In this document: positions 20,285 to 28,747 of the stretch, piece by piece
Position numbering within the stretch: the first letter of the stretch is position 1
Layout of the letters: each line of letters opens with the position of its first letter
Source of the DNA: Thiothrix sp.
Lineage (GTDB): Bacteria > Pseudomonadota > Gammaproteobacteria > Thiotrichales > Thiotrichaceae
Reading direction: 5' to 3'
Assembly: GCA_020442915.1 (NCBI GenBank)
Contig: JAGRJD010000032.1
Coordinates: 1-58,871 of the forward strand
Length of the DNA stretch: 58,871 bases
Translations under genes and position numbers: made by a program
The notes under the pieces: model-generated
What the model was told of the DNA's origin: nothing
Seen by the model: the letters and a program-made list of their open reading frames with translations, nothing else
Database searches by the model: none

Positions 20285-21574
20285 TCAGCCGCGCCGGGAA
20301 CCTGCCTGAAATGCCTGCTGTTCCAGCTGCTCCTGGAAATCCGGGTGGGCAATCCCGATCAGCCGGTTGGCACGCTCGCGCAGGCTGCTGCCACGCAGGG
20401 CCGCGATACCGTATTCAGTGACGACATAATCGACCTGCGCACGTGAAGTGACCACGCCGGCCCCCGGCTGCAGACGGGGCGTGATGCGGGACTCCAGATT
20501 GCCATGCACACAGGCTGCAGCAGGCAGGGCAATAATGGAGCGCCCGCCCTCGGATAACTGCGCACCGGTGACAAAATCGACCTGCCCGCCAAACCCCGAA
20601 TAGATGCGGCTGCCGATCGAGTCCGCACAGACCTGCCCTCCCAGATCAATCTCGATGGCACTGTTGATGGAAACGGCATTCGGATTCTTGCGGATCACGG
20701 CCGGATTATTGACATATTCAACGTCCAGCAGGGCCACCTCGGTATTGTCATCCACAAAGTCATACAGCTCGCGTGAGCCCATGATAAAACTGCTGACCAG
20801 CCTGCCGGGGTGGATCACCTTGCGACTGTTGTCAATCACACCGGACTCCAGCAGCGGCAACACGCCATTGGAAAACATTTCGGTATGAATGCCCAGGTAA
20901 CGGTGATTGCCCAGTGCTGCCAGTACGGCATCCGGTATGGCCCCGATACCGAGCTGCAGGCAGTCACCGTCCCGGATCAGCTCCGCCACCTGTGAGCCGA
21001 TCTGGGCATAAAGGCCCGGTACCACCTTCGAGGCATGTCCCGGCAATTCACTGTCGATCTCCACAGCATGATCAATCCGGCTCAGGGGAATGGCGGCATC
21101 CCCATGAGTGCGCGGCATGCGCGGATTAATCTGGGCGATAACGGTCCTGGCCATCTGGGTCGCCGCCAGCGTCGCCTCGACCGAGATACCGAGCGAACAG
21201 TTGCCGTGCCGGTCCGGGGGGGAAACCTGGATCAGGGCCACATCCACCTTCTGCAATCCGCGCCGGAACAGCTTGGGAATTTCAGACAGAAAAATCGGGA
21301 CATAATCGGCCTTGCCCTGATTGACCAGGTCACGGGTATGCGTACTGACAAAATAGCAGCGGTTGCGCAGGTGCCCTTCCAGCTGCGGCTGGCACAGCAC
21401 CCCGGCATTTTCCAGATGCAGCTGCAGAAGTTCGATATTTTTCAGGCTCATCACCCGCTCCACCAGGGCTTCCAGCAGGCGGTAAGGGGTGGCCGCCATG
21501 GAGTGACACCAGATGTGGTCCCCGGACTTGATGGCCTGCAATGCGTCGAAAGCACTGCCATGCATGATGGTCAT
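20285..21574 (-). CDS. Acetyl-CoA hydrolase/CoA-transferase family protein
   Basis: 429 residues of the Cat/Ach class (4-hydroxybutyrate or acetate CoA-transferase type). The glycine motif GIGAIPDAV (209-217) and catalytic glutamate E232 in HTEMFSNG, which forms the glutamyl-CoA thioester, are both present, as is the C-terminal VVTEYGIAALRG signature. It probably swaps CoA between short-chain acyl groups (acetyl, propionyl, butyryl), allowing acid use or salvage. Full-length. The last gene before a divergent intergenic region. Confidence 0.85.
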   Translation of the reverse strand: MTIMHGSAFDALQAIKSGDHIWCHSMAATPYRLLEALVERVMSLKNIELLQLHLENAGVLCQPQLEGHLRNRCYFVSTHTRDLVNQGKADYVPIFLSEIPKLFRRGLQKVDVALIQVSPPDRHGNCSLGISVEATLAATQMARTVIAQINPRMPRTHGDAAIPLSRIDHAVEIDSELPGHASKVVPGLYAQIGSQVAELIRDGDCLQLGIGAIPDAVLAALGNHRYLGIHTEMFSNGVLPLLESGVIDNSRKVIHPGRLVSSFIMGSRELYDFVDDNTEVALLDVEYVNNPAVIRKNPNAVSINSAIEIDLGGQVCADSIGSRIYSGFGGQVDFVTGAQLSEGGRSIIALPAAACVHGNLESRITPRLQPGAGVVTSRAQVDYVVTEYGIAALRGSSLRERANRLIGIAHPDFQEQLEQQAFQAGSRRG

Positions 21575-21905
21575 GGTGCAGCAATCCTTATCATTAAAAT
21601 CATCAGATAATCCATAATGAATAAAAAATCCAATACGCCTAGCCTAATCCGTGTGGATGAATACCTGATGAAAAACCCCAGAAAACCAGGCAGGAACTGC
21701 TTCTGTGCGACGAACGCACAACACGACCGGTTAATTCCAAGGCACCAGAAAGGTGAGCAGGTGCCTCGGATTATTTTTTACAATTTCTTAATTTTCCGTC
21801 CATCTGCTCGTTAGGTGAAAGGGCATAGCATCCAGGATCAGTTGGTGCTTGCTGTTATCAAACAGGCACAGCTGATTCAATCACCATTAATTGGAGCAAA
21901 ACAAA
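21575..21905. other. Divergent intergenic region with terminator and possible small RNA
   Basis: This 331-bp region separates the CoA-transferase gene (minus) and the YfdX gene (plus). On the plus strand it has a hairpin TGTGCG / CGCACA (21704-21720) and then a terminator-like hairpin with T run (21737-21780), but no protein gene upstream that would need terminating. A 65-codon frame at 21617-21814 runs through the terminator and has no ribosome site. The rest shows nothing I recognise. Confidence 0.5.
21737..21780 (+). terminator. Rho-independent terminator of a leader or small RNA
   Basis: Stem AGGCACC / GGTGCCT (21740-21746 with 21760-21766), extended by CC / GG across one mismatch, then CGGATTATTTTTTAC with a T-rich run. 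It works only on the plus strand. It lies 126 nt before the YfdX start codon, so it could end a small RNA or attenuate the YfdX transcript. Confidence 0.6.
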
Positions 21906-22730
21906 ATGTACAGAAAGTACCTTGCCGCTGCTGTCAGCGGCGCTTTATTGGCCGGCATGATCACCACCATGAGTTCGGTCATGGCCGACAACACCAATGC
22001 TCAGGTTAATGACCAGGCTGCTGTGGTGACGACGCCTCAGGGCAGTACGGCAGCAGCACCTGCCACACAGGCCCAGACAGCCCCGAACACGCAGACCGAA
22101 CCGGCAACGGCATCCGCCACCACAGGAAAAACAGTACCGGACCAAACCGCCGGAACCACCGAGCAGCAAGTCGAAAAAGACTGGCTGAAGGTGTCAGATG
22201 ATGCCATGGCCAGCATGTACGATGTGTACAAGGCCAGACATGCCATCTTCAACGGTGATCCCGTTCAGGCAGTGACCTTTCTGGATGCAGCAACAACCCG
22301 GATCAACGCGACAGCCGAGGATGCAAAGCAGTACAGCATGGACATCAACGCCCCTGAAACGGATGATGACTATGTGCCATTCAATGCCAACCTGACCGTC
22401 ATGGATGATTTCGAGCCAACCCAGGCCAGGTCCGAACACATTGCCAAAAGCAATGAACACCTGCAAAAAGGTGAGCAGAAAGCGGCAATCGAGGAGCTGA
22501 AACTCAGTGAGGTTGATGCAGCAGTCACTTTCAACCTGATCCCGGTCAACTTCGCCAAAGACCATATCACCATGGCATCCGAGCTGGCCCGGAAAGGCAA
22601 ATTCTATGAAGCCAACCTGGCGCTTAAGGCCGTTGATGATGCAGTAATCACAAAAGCGTTCAGCCTCAGCGCACAACCCGAACACACGCCGGATGCAAGC
22701 GGCAAACCAGCGGACAAAGCCGGCAGCTGA
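21906..22730 (+). CDS. YfdX-family periplasmic protein
   Basis: 274 residues. The signal peptide spans about residues 1-27 (YLAAAVSGALLAGMITTMSSVMA, then DNT). A low-complexity Ala/Thr/Gln linker (about 35-85) leads to a helical YfdX domain (about 90-250): WLKVSDDAMASMYDVYKARHAIFNG, LDAATTRINATAED, YVPFNANLTVMDDF, with a helical repeat at the end. In E. coli YfdX belongs to the acid-responsive EvgA regulon; the biochemical role is unknown. ATG 21906 is chosen because GGAG lies 9 nt upstream. Confidence 0.85.
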   Translation: MYRKYLAAAVSGALLAGMITTMSSVMADNTNAQVNDQAAVVTTPQGSTAAAPATQAQTAPNTQTEPATASATTGKTVPDQTAGTTEQQVEKDWLKVSDDAMASMYDVYKARHAIFNGDPVQAVTFLDAATTRINATAEDAKQYSMDINAPETDDDYVPFNANLTVMDDFEPTQARSEHIAKSNEHLQKGEQKAAIEELKLSEVDAAVTFNLIPVNFAKDHITMASELARKGKFYEANLALKAVDDAVITKAFSLSAQPEHTPDASGKPADKAGS

Positions 22731-22748
22731 CCGGAAATTCTGATCAAA

Positions 22749-22780
22749 GACACGCCGGCCACGATCACTGTCGGCGTGTC
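22749..22780 (+). other. Stem-loop downstream of the YfdX gene
   Basis: A 9-bp perfect stem GACACGCCG / CGGCGTGTC with a 14-nt loop starts 18 nt after the stop codon. No T run follows, so it may protect the 3' end or be a Rho-dependent site rather than an intrinsic terminator. Confidence 0.5.
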
Positions 22781-22929
22781 CATGCCGGTGCCAGAGCAGC
22801 ATGAACCTGCGGCACATATCATTCGACCCATCCTGCTGAAGGACAAAACCAGCCCGGTCAGCCATGAACTTTGTGACAAACCCACACTCAAAAACTGACC
22901 ACAGCCCACAACCTCACAGGAAGGAATCC

Positions 22930-23352
22930 ATGTCCCATATCCAGCGTACTGTCGCCCTGACCTTTGTCACCCTGCTGCTTGCCGCCTGCACCCCCAGACC
23001 CGTCACCAACAGCGAACCGGTCACCAGCACACCAGCCACCCGGCCCCCTGTCACCGAGAGCAAAACCACAACTGCGGCCACCACGGCCATGGCTGCCCGG
23101 ACCGAAGCCGAATGCACGGCTGCCGGTGGCCAGTGGGGCTATATCAGCCGGGGGGCCAAGGGCTGCAACGAGCAGTACGCCGACGGCGGCAAGACCTGCA
23201 CCAGCAACGAGCAGTGCGAATCGCAGGCCTGTCTGGCCACCAATCCGATGAAAACCACCGAAGGCAAATGTGCCGGTAACACCTTCGCCAAAACCAACAG
23301 CTGTCTGGGCCGCATCGTCAGCGGCAAACGCGTCCCGTTTCCCTGTCCCTGA
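22930..23352 (+). CDS. Small cysteine-containing lipoprotein
   Basis: 140 residues. The N-terminus is a lipoprotein signal with lipobox LLAAC (cysteine at about residue 21). A Thr/Pro/Ser-rich spacer follows (about 22-55), then a small domain with eight cysteines (AECTAAGG.WG, KGCNEQY, KTCTSNEQCESQACL, GKCAGN, NSCLG) probably cross-linked by disulfides. AGGAAGGA precedes ATG 22930. I do not recognise the family; it is probably anchored to a membrane on the periplasmic side. Confidence 0.75.
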   Translation: MSHIQRTVALTFVTLLLAACTPRPVTNSEPVTSTPATRPPVTESKTTTAATTAMAARTEAECTAAGGQWGYISRGAKGCNEQYADGGKTCTSNEQCESQACLATNPMKTTEGKCAGNTFAKTNSCLGRIVSGKRVPFPCP

Positions 23353-23470
23353 TACAGCCGGCTCCGGTGAGTGGAGCGGTGCCGCCCACCGGGAGCAGGG
23401 CGTTGCAGGCTCCTCCGTTGCCTGCTGCCTGTGTTATGCTCATCCGGTCAACACCTGATGGAGTATCCGC

Positions 23471-24370
23471 ATGGCAGACACCGCCGACCAGACGACCCGT
23501 ATCGGCCTGATCGGTCCCGGCATCATGGGCGAACCCATGGGCCGGAACCTGATCCGGGCCGGTTTTCCACTGACGGTTTATGCCCGCCGTCCCGAAGCAG
23601 CCCGGACCCTGGCCGCAGCAGGGGCCAGCACGGCAGCCACACCGGCAGAGCTGGCTGCACAGGTCGATATCCTGATCACCATGGTCTCGGATACGCCGGA
23701 TGTGGAAGCCGTGCTGCTGGGGCCGCATGGTGTGACTGAAGGCGGCAGGCCGGGCCTGCTGGTCATCGACATGAGCACCATTTCCCCGGTCGCTACCCGT
23801 GACATGGCAACAAAACTGGCAGAAAAAGGTATCCGCATGCTGGATGCTCCCGTATCCGGTGGCGATGTCGGCGCTCAAAACGGTACCCTGACCATCATGG
23901 TCGGTGGAGATCAGGCCGATTTTGATTTCGCCCTGCCCGTTTTTCAGGCCATGGGCCAGACCATCACCCTGATCGGCGACCATGGAGCCGGGCAGGTGGT
24001 GAAAGCCTGCAACAACCTGATCATTGCCCAGACCGTGATTGCCGTCAGCGAAGCCTTTGAAATGGCCAAAGCTGCCGGCGTCGACCTCGGCAAGGCACGG
24101 GAGGCGCTGATGGGCGGCTTTGCCGGCTCCAGAGTCATGGAAATCCACGCCAGGCGCATGATCGACAACAATTACACCCCCGGCTTCAAGGCCCGGCTGC
24201 ACAACAAGGACCTGCAGATTGTCGCCCGTACCCTCGACGCTTTCGACCTCAAGCTGCACGGCTCGCGGCTGGCGATCGGCTACATGCAGAAGCTGGTGGA
24301 CCAGGGGGACGGGGAACTGGACTCTGCCGCCCTGGCCCGGATCGTGCAGCAAAGTGCGCACCTGCGCTGA
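23471..24370 (+). CDS. Beta-hydroxyacid dehydrogenase (GarR/GlxR type)
   Basis: 299 residues. The Rossmann glycine loop is IGLIGPGIMG (11-20) and the substrate motif DAPVSGG is at 125-131. The catalytic lysine is K178 in GAGQVVKACNN, all typical of the 3-hydroxyisobutyrate / tartronate-semialdehyde reductase family. The C-terminal MIDNNYTPGFKARLHNKDL matches GarR-like enzymes, which reduce 2-hydroxy-3-oxopropanoate to glycerate. 3-hydroxyisobutyrate is an alternative. The M20 amidohydrolase starts 26 nt later, probably in the same transcript. Confidence 0.85.
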   Translation: MADTADQTTRIGLIGPGIMGEPMGRNLIRAGFPLTVYARRPEAARTLAAAGASTAATPAELAAQVDILITMVSDTPDVEAVLLGPHGVTEGGRPGLLVIDMSTISPVATRDMATKLAEKGIRMLDAPVSGGDVGAQNGTLTIMVGGDQADFDFALPVFQAMGQTITLIGDHGAGQVVKACNNLIIAQTVIAVSEAFEMAKAAGVDLGKAREALMGGFAGSRVMEIHARRMIDNNYTPGFKARLHNKDLQIVARTLDAFDLKLHGSRLAIGYMQKLVDQGDGELDSAALARIVQQSAHLR

Positions 24371-24396
24371 AACCGATAGCCGTCTGGAGGACCATC

Positions 24397-25593
24397 ATGA
24401 CTGCTCCCGCCCATGCCATCCTGCCCGAAAGTCCCCTGCATCAGCAGATGCAGCAGTGGCGGCGTGATCTGCACAGGCACCCGGAAACCGCCTTCGAGGA
24501 AAACCGTACCAGTACCGTGGTGGCAGAACGGCTACAGGCACTGGGGCTGGAAGTCCATGCCGGTCTGGCCCGGACCGGTATCGTGGGCATCCTCCGGGGC
24601 CGACAGGGCAGCGGGCGGCACATCGCCCTGCGCGCCGACATGGATGCCCTGCCGCTGCAGGAACTTAATACCTTTGCCCATGCCTCCATCCATGACGGCT
24701 GCATGCACGCCTGCGGCCATGACGGCCATACCAGCATGCTGCTCGGGGCCGTGGCCCATCTGGCGCAACAACCCGACTTTGCCGGCACCCTGTATTTCAT
24801 TTTCCAGCCTGCCGAGGAAGGCCAGGCCGGGGCGTATTACATGATCCGGGACGGCCTGTTCGAGCGTTTCCCGATTGAGGAAATCTACGGCATGCACAAC
24901 TGGCCGGCCCTGCCTGCCGGGGAGTTTGCCGTGCATCCGGGAGCCGCCATGGCGTCTGCCGACCGTTTTGAAATCGTGGTCACGGGGGTAGGTGGACACG
25001 GAGCCATGCCGGATACCGCCATCGACCCGGTACTGGCCAGCGCCCAGCTGATCACCGCCCTGCAGAGCATCGTGGCGCGCAATGTCAACCCGGTGGACAG
25101 CGCTGTCATCAGCATCACCGACCTGCACGCCGGAAATGGCGCCTTCAACGTGATCCCGGAATCGGTACGCATGCTGGGCACCCTGCGTTCCCTGAGTAAT
25201 ACCGTACGTGAACAGCTCATGCAGCGCATCCGTCAGGTGGCGGAAAACACCGCTGCTGCCTTCGGTGCCCATGCCACCGTAGACTTCAAGAGCGGCGGCT
25301 ATCCGGCCACCATCAATCATGCCGAACAGGCTGCCATCTGCCATGAGGTCGTCACCGGACTGGCCGGTGCAGACAGGGTGCACTGGAACCCGCCGCCAAG
25401 CATGGGGGCTGAAGACTTTGCCTTTTTCCTGCAGCAACGGCCCGGTGCCTACATCTGGATCGGCAATGGAGGCAGCGGGCAGCACTGCCATGCCCTGCAC
25501 AACCCGCATTATGATTTCAATGACACCATCCTGCCGCTGGGAGCCAGTTACTGGGTGGCACTGGCACAGCGCCTGCTCCGGGGGCAGGCCTGA
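24397..25593 (+). CDS. M20-family amidohydrolase (hippurate hydrolase / N-acyl-amino-acid deacylase type)
   Basis: 398 residues. Metal-binding motifs of M20D peptidases are present: RADMDALPL, HACGHDGHTSML (H104, C106, H108), QPAEEGQAGA with the catalytic Glu pair, YGMHNWP, and a late histidine in GGSGQHCHALHNPHYDFND. It hydrolyses an N-acyl or amide bond of an amino-acid derivative in the cytoplasm. The exact substrate (hippurate, N-acetyl amino acid, indole conjugate) is not set by sequence. The last gene before an IS remnant. Confidence 0.88.
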   Translation: MTAPAHAILPESPLHQQMQQWRRDLHRHPETAFEENRTSTVVAERLQALGLEVHAGLARTGIVGILRGRQGSGRHIALRADMDALPLQELNTFAHASIHDGCMHACGHDGHTSMLLGAVAHLAQQPDFAGTLYFIFQPAEEGQAGAYYMIRDGLFERFPIEEIYGMHNWPALPAGEFAVHPGAAMASADRFEIVVTGVGGHGAMPDTAIDPVLASAQLITALQSIVARNVNPVDSAVISITDLHAGNGAFNVIPESVRMLGTLRSLSNTVREQLMQRIRQVAENTAAAFGAHATVDFKSGGYPATINHAEQAAICHEVVTGLAGADRVHWNPPPSMGAEDFAFFLQQRPGAYIWIGNGGSGQHCHALHNPHYDFNDTILPLGASYWVALAQRLLRGQA

Positions 25594-25654
25594 AACAGCA
25601 ACAAGGACGGTAACGGCGGCATCCAGCCTGAACAGAGCAAATTCCGGCTGTAGG

Positions 25655-25974
25655 GTTTACTTTTCTCCAGCACCCGGTGTACTGACGTCAAGACCCGTCT
25701 GATCATGCGGCTCACTCCAGATTTGATAGTACGCATGCACGGTGCGCCATTTGGGAAAGTCGCCGGGCAGTGCACACCACACTGGCAGCCGGTGTGCAAC
25801 AGGTACTGCACGGCACAAAAACACGTCATACAAGTCCACCCGGCGCGGGCTGGTCCTTTTGCGCACGCTTTCCCATAGCGCACGGATCGGCTCAAACTGC
25901 TCGGGTTTGATGTCGCTTGGGTCCTTCTCATGCTCTTTATTTTGAAGCCGTGAAAAGACTTTGAACAGGCTCTT
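25655..25974 (-). pseudogene. IS5-type transposase remnant (N-terminal fragment, frameshifted)
   Basis: On the minus strand the DUF4096-type start of IS5-family transposases is readable: IKPEQFEPIRALWESVRKR, RRVDLYDVF. It continues in another frame as CAVQYLLHTGCQ, then back in the first frame as LPGDFPKWRTVHAYYQIWSE, so at least two frameshifts are needed. The DDE core is missing. A terminal-repeat-like end GAGCCTGTTCAAAGTC (minus strand, about 25955-25970) lies next to TA, the usual IS5-group target. The element is dead and truncated on the side next to the M20 gene. Confidence 0.8.
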
Positions 25975-26079
25975 ATAGCTTTCAGCGCTGCGTCCCCCAT
26001 CCGGCTTTGAGGGACAGACTCACCCGATAATCCAGCTTCAGCAGCAACTGGCCGATGACCAGCCGCCATAGACCGACGG

Positions 26080-26961
26080 TTAAACCCAGCCCGCCGCGAC
26101 CTGACGCTGATGCGCCCGCATGGCATTGCGCAGCAGGATGCCGACCGTGACCGGCCCCACCCCGCCCGGTACCGGCGTAACCCAGCTGGCAACCTCCCTG
26201 ACGGCATCGGTATCCACATCGCCCACAATGCTGATGCTGCCATCCGGGTGCGTCACCTGATTGATGCCGATATCAATCACGGCAGCACCGGGCTTCACCA
26301 TATCCGCCTTGATGAACTGCGGAATCCCGACCGCCACGATCACCACATCGGCCCGGCGCGAATGCATGGCCACCGAGCGGGTCATGTGGTGACAGACGGT
26401 CACGGTCGCCCCTTCCGCCATCAGCAGGAAAGCCGCCGGTTTGCCGACGATTTCCGAATGCCCGATCATCACCACCTCCAGCCCCCGGAGATTGAGCCCG
26501 GTCTCACGGATCAGCTCCACCGAAGCCGCTGCCGTACAGGGTGCCATGGCCATGTCACTGTAGACGATATTGCCGATCGAAGCCGGATTCATGCCCTCCA
26601 CATCCTTGAGCGGATGAATCGCCGACTGCAGCGAACGCAGGTTGATGTGCTGCGGTACCGGGCGCTGCAGAATGATGCCGGTCACAGCCGGATCATCATT
26701 CATGGCCACGATGCGCGCCTTGCATTCGGCATAATCCATGTCCGCCGGCCAGTTGACCGGCTCGAACGGAATACCGGCCTTTTCGGCTGCACGCTGCTGG
26801 TTGCGCACATAGACGGCCACCTCCGGTACCTCCCCGATACTGATGGACATCAGCCGCCCCACCGGTCGGGTTGTTGCAGCGGCCACCGCCACCTGTACAG
26901 CCACTTCGGCCAGAATGCGTGCCTGCACGGCACGCCCGTCAATCAGACGATGATCCTGCAT
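26080..26961 (-). CDS. folD: FolD-like methylenetetrahydrofolate dehydrogenase, catalytic lysine replaced
   Basis: 293 residues, collinear with E. coli FolD (offset +1). Retained: Tyr51 (Y50), Gln99 (Q98) and the NADP site VVMIGHSEIVGKP, plus TPVPGGVGPVTV at the end. Changed: the lysine that drives cyclohydrolase chemistry (K54) is Gln55 in AVYVRNQQRAAEKAG, and D121 is Glu122 in KDVEGMNP. In characterised FolD enzymes loss of this lysine abolishes cyclohydrolase activity while dehydrogenase activity can persist. It is therefore probably a dedicated dehydrogenase or divergent paralogue in the C1 operon. It overlaps the upstream fhs gene by 1 nt (TGATG). Confidence 0.87.
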   Translation of the reverse strand: MQDHRLIDGRAVQARILAEVAVQVAVAAATTRPVGRLMSISIGEVPEVAVYVRNQQRAAEKAGIPFEPVNWPADMDYAECKARIVAMNDDPAVTGIILQRPVPQHINLRSLQSAIHPLKDVEGMNPASIGNIVYSDMAMAPCTAAASVELIRETGLNLRGLEVVMIGHSEIVGKPAAFLLMAEGATVTVCHHMTRSVAMHSRRADVVIVAVGIPQFIKADMVKPGAAVIDIGINQVTHPDGSISIVGDVDTDAVREVASWVTPVPGGVGPVTVGILLRNAMRAHQRQVAAGWV

Positions 26962-28637
26962 CAGAATAACCCTTCAATCTGCCCCTGCGCATTCAGGTGG
27001 ATGCGCTCCGAAGCCGGCGAGGCCGGCAGACCCGGCATGGTCATGATCTCGCCACAGATGGCCACCACAAACCCGGCCCCCGCCGACAGCCGTACCTCAC
27101 GCACCGGTACCACATGATCCACCGGTGCTCCCCGCAGGCTGGGGTCGGTCGAGAAGGAATACTGGGTCTTGGCCATGCACACCGGCAGATGACCGTAACC
27201 CTGCTCCTCCCACTGCCGCAGCTGCTCCCGGATTTTCCGGTCGGCAATGGCCTCCGATCCCCGGTAGATGCGCTTGACGATGGTATTGATCTTCTCGAAC
27301 AGCGGCAGCTCGTCCGCATACAGGGGCGCAAACTGGGCCGAGCCTTTTTCCACCACCGCCACCACCCGGCGTGCCAGCTCCTCGGTCCCTTCCGACCCTT
27401 TGGCCCAGTGCTGACACAGTACCGCCTCGGCACCCTGGGCCGCCACATAGTCCCTGATGGCCTGCACTTCGGCCTCGGTATCGGTGACAAAATGATTGAT
27501 CGCCACCAGTACCGGCACCCCGAACTGTTTGACATTCTCCACATGGCGCCCCAGATTGGCACAACCCTTGCGGACTGCCTCGACATTTTCCGGGTCCAGG
27601 TCTTCCTTTTTCACCCCGCCATTCATCTTCATGGCGCGTACTGTGGCCACGATGACGGCAGCATCTGGCTTCAGTCCGGCCTTGCGGCACTTGATGTCGA
27701 AAAACTTCTCGGCCCCGAGATCCGCCCCGAAACCGGCTTCGGTGACGACATAATCCGCAAGCTTCAACGCCGTGGTGGTCGCCACCACCGAATTGCAGCC
27801 ATGGGCGATATTGGCAAACGGACCACCATGCACAAAGGCCGGATTGTTCTCCAGCGTCTGTACCAGATTCGGCTGCATGGCATCCTTGAGCAATACCGCC
27901 ATGGCCCCGTCCGCCTTGAGATCACGGCAGTAAACCGGGCTGCGGTCACGACGGTAGCCGATGATGATGTCACCCAGGCGTTTTTCCAGGTCCGCAAGGT
28001 CAGTCGCCAGACACAGGATGGCCATGACCTCAGAGGCCACGGTGATGTCAAAGCCGCTCTCACGTGGAAAACCGTTACCAGGCCCCCCCAGTGCGCAGAC
28101 AATTTCACGCAGGGCGCGGTCATTCATGTCCATCACCCGCCGCCAGGCAATCCGGCGCACATCAATGCCGAGCGCATTGCCCCAGTGAATGTGGTTATCG
28201 ATCATGGCTGCCAGCAGGTTGTGGGCCGCGGTGATGGCATGGAAATCCCCGGTGAAGTGCAGGTTCATGTCCTCCATCGGCACCACTTGCGCATAACCGC
28301 CGCCGGCAGCGCCCCCCTTGACACCGAAGCACGGGCCGAGCGAGGCTTCACGGATGCAGATGGCCGCCTTTTTGCCGATCCGGTTCAGGCCGTCACCCAG
28401 CCCCACGGTGGTGGTGGTCTTGCCTTCACCCGCCGGGGTCGGGTTGATGGCCGTGACCAGGATCAGGTGGCCATTGGGGCGTTCCCTGAGCGAGCGGATG
28501 AACGCGGCGGAAACTTTCGCCTTGTCATGACCATAAGGAATCAGATCCCCGGCAGGAATGCCCAGTCGGGCACCGACTTCCTGAATCGGCTTCTTGTTTG
28601 CTTCACGCGCAATCTCGATATCACTCTTGGCACTCAT
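26961..28637 (-). CDS. fhs: Formate--tetrahydrofolate ligase
   Basis: 558 residues, normal length. Signatures are present: the P-loop [18 protein letters not shown] (about 67-84), [36 protein letters not shown] split across the active site, and [17 protein letters not shown]. It interconverts formate + ATP + THF and 10-formyl-THF. Next to sarcosine oxidase and formate dehydrogenase the expected direction is formyl-THF breakdown with ATP formation, which is inference. ATG 28637 with GGGAG upstream is preferred over a longer frame. It overlaps folD by 1 nt and lies about 110 nt after the formate dehydrogenase alpha gene. Confidence 0.95.
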   Translation of the reverse strand: MSAKSDIEIAREANKKPIQEVGARLGIPAGDLIPYGHDKAKVSAAFIRSLRERPNGHLILVTAINPTPAGEGKTTTTVGLGDGLNRIGKKAAICIREASLGPCFGVKGGAAGGGYAQVVPMEDMNLHFTGDFHAITAAHNLLAAMIDNHIHWGNALGIDVRRIAWRRVMDMNDRALREIVCALGGPGNGFPRESGFDITVASEVMAILCLATDLADLEKRLGDIIIGYRRDRSPVYCRDLKADGAMAVLLKDAMQPNLVQTLENNPAFVHGGPFANIAHGCNSVVATTTALKLADYVVTEAGFGADLGAEKFFDIKCRKAGLKPDAAVIVATVRAMKMNGGVKKEDLDPENVEAVRKGCANLGRHVENVKQFGVPVLVAINHFVTDTEAEVQAIRDYVAAQGAEAVLCQHWAKGSEGTEELARRVVAVVEKGSAQFAPLYADELPLFEKINTIVKRIYRGSEAIADRKIREQLRQWEEQGYGHLPVCMAKTQYSFSTDPSLRGAPVDHVVPVREVRLSAGAGFVVAICGEIMTMPGLPASPASERIHLNAQGQIEGLF

Positions 28638-28747
28638 GATGATGTTGTCTCCCGGTTTTGCAACGGCTCCAGATTTGAAAAAAACAGCCCTGTCCCTGCC
28701 ACGGCAGCAGGGATGGATACCGGCCATAAAAGGGAAGCCTGCCCGGC

